Shown here: in pieces, positions 6,975 through 7,032 of the stretch
How positions within the stretch are numbered: the first letter of the stretch is position 1
Layout: each line of letters begins with the position of its first letter
Source of the DNA: an uncultured Rickettsiales bacterium
GTDB taxonomy: Bacteria > Pseudomonadota > Alphaproteobacteria > Rickettsiales > UBA998
NCBI GenBank assembly: GCA_937982385.1
Contig: CALJMC010000112.1
Location: 1 to 7,032 of the forward strand
Length of the DNA: 7,032 nucleotides
Reading direction: 5' to 3'
Notes under the pieces: generated by a model
Database searches by the model: none
What the model saw: the letters and a program-made list of their open reading frames with translations, nothing else
What the model was told of the DNA's origin: nothing
Translations under genes and position numbers: made by a program

Positions 6975-7032
6975 CCAATCAATTTTTGCACCCAAAAACC
7001 CATATCAGGGATCGTAATAATATCTACCATTG
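6971..7032 (-). CDS. C-terminal end of an upstream gene, possibly the Alg8 glycosyltransferase
   Basis: One minus-strand frame is open from the window edge to a TAA at 6973-6971 and ends in VDIITIPDMGFWVQKLIG. The other two frames close within about the first 25 bases. In Pseudomonas and Azotobacter the gene just before alg44 is alg8, encoding the polymerase, so Alg8 is the natural guess, but about 20 residues are too few to show homology. It is 56 bases from the Alg44-like start on the same strand. Confidence 0.4.
   Translation of the reverse strand, partial: MVDIITIPDMGFWVQKLIG

Noticed and set aside
1..7032. Mobile elements, CRISPR arrays, tRNA or rRNA genes, terminators
   Set aside because: Almost the whole window is coding on one strand with homologous operon genes. 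No transposase, spaced repeats, RNA gene signature or GC hairpin followed by a T run was seen.

Overview
The window holds part of an alginate-type exopolysaccharide export and modification operon, entirely on the minus strand and read from high to low coordinates. The organism looks like a Gram-negative bacterium, probably a proteobacterium of middling GC content. The evidence is four envelope proteins with close counterparts in the Pseudomonas/Azotobacter alginate machine, three of them with Sec signal peptides. I cannot name the genus.

Layout in transcription order: (1) 7032-6971, the last residues of an upstream gene, possibly the Alg8 polymerase by position. (2) 6970-6915, a very AT-rich gap with a near-perfect 18-bp tandem repeat. 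(3) 6914-5796, an Alg44-like inner-membrane co-polymerase with an N-terminal PilZ domain whose c-di-GMP ligands are intact, one transmembrane helix and a periplasmic HlyD-like part. (4) 5793-1969, a 1274-residue fusion of a long N-terminal helical-repeat (TPR-like) region with a complete AlgG-type mannuronan C5-epimerase and an extra C-terminal tail. (5) 1969-857, a PL5 (AlgL-like) periplasmic lyase. (6) 857 to the window edge, an AlgK-like Sel1/TPR protein, cut off at its 3' end. Genes 3-6 are packed with a 2-bp gap and two one-base TAATG overlaps, so they are probably co-transcribed and translationally coupled. No gap over 300 bases exists, and I see no RNA gene, mobile element, CRISPR array or terminator.

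Expected working model, from the Pseudomonas system: c-di-GMP binding to the PilZ domain switches on polymerisation by Alg8/Alg44. The chain crosses the periplasm, where AlgG converts mannuronate to guluronate, AlgL degrades stray chains and AlgK scaffolds the complex to the outer-membrane porin. The departures here are the scaffold-epimerase fusion, a gene order different from Pseudomonas, an AlgK without a lipobox, a divergent lyase active site, and a 10-A homopolymer exactly between the two halves of the fusion protein. The organism's polymer is inferred, not shown; genes for precursor synthesis, porin and acetylation are outside the window.
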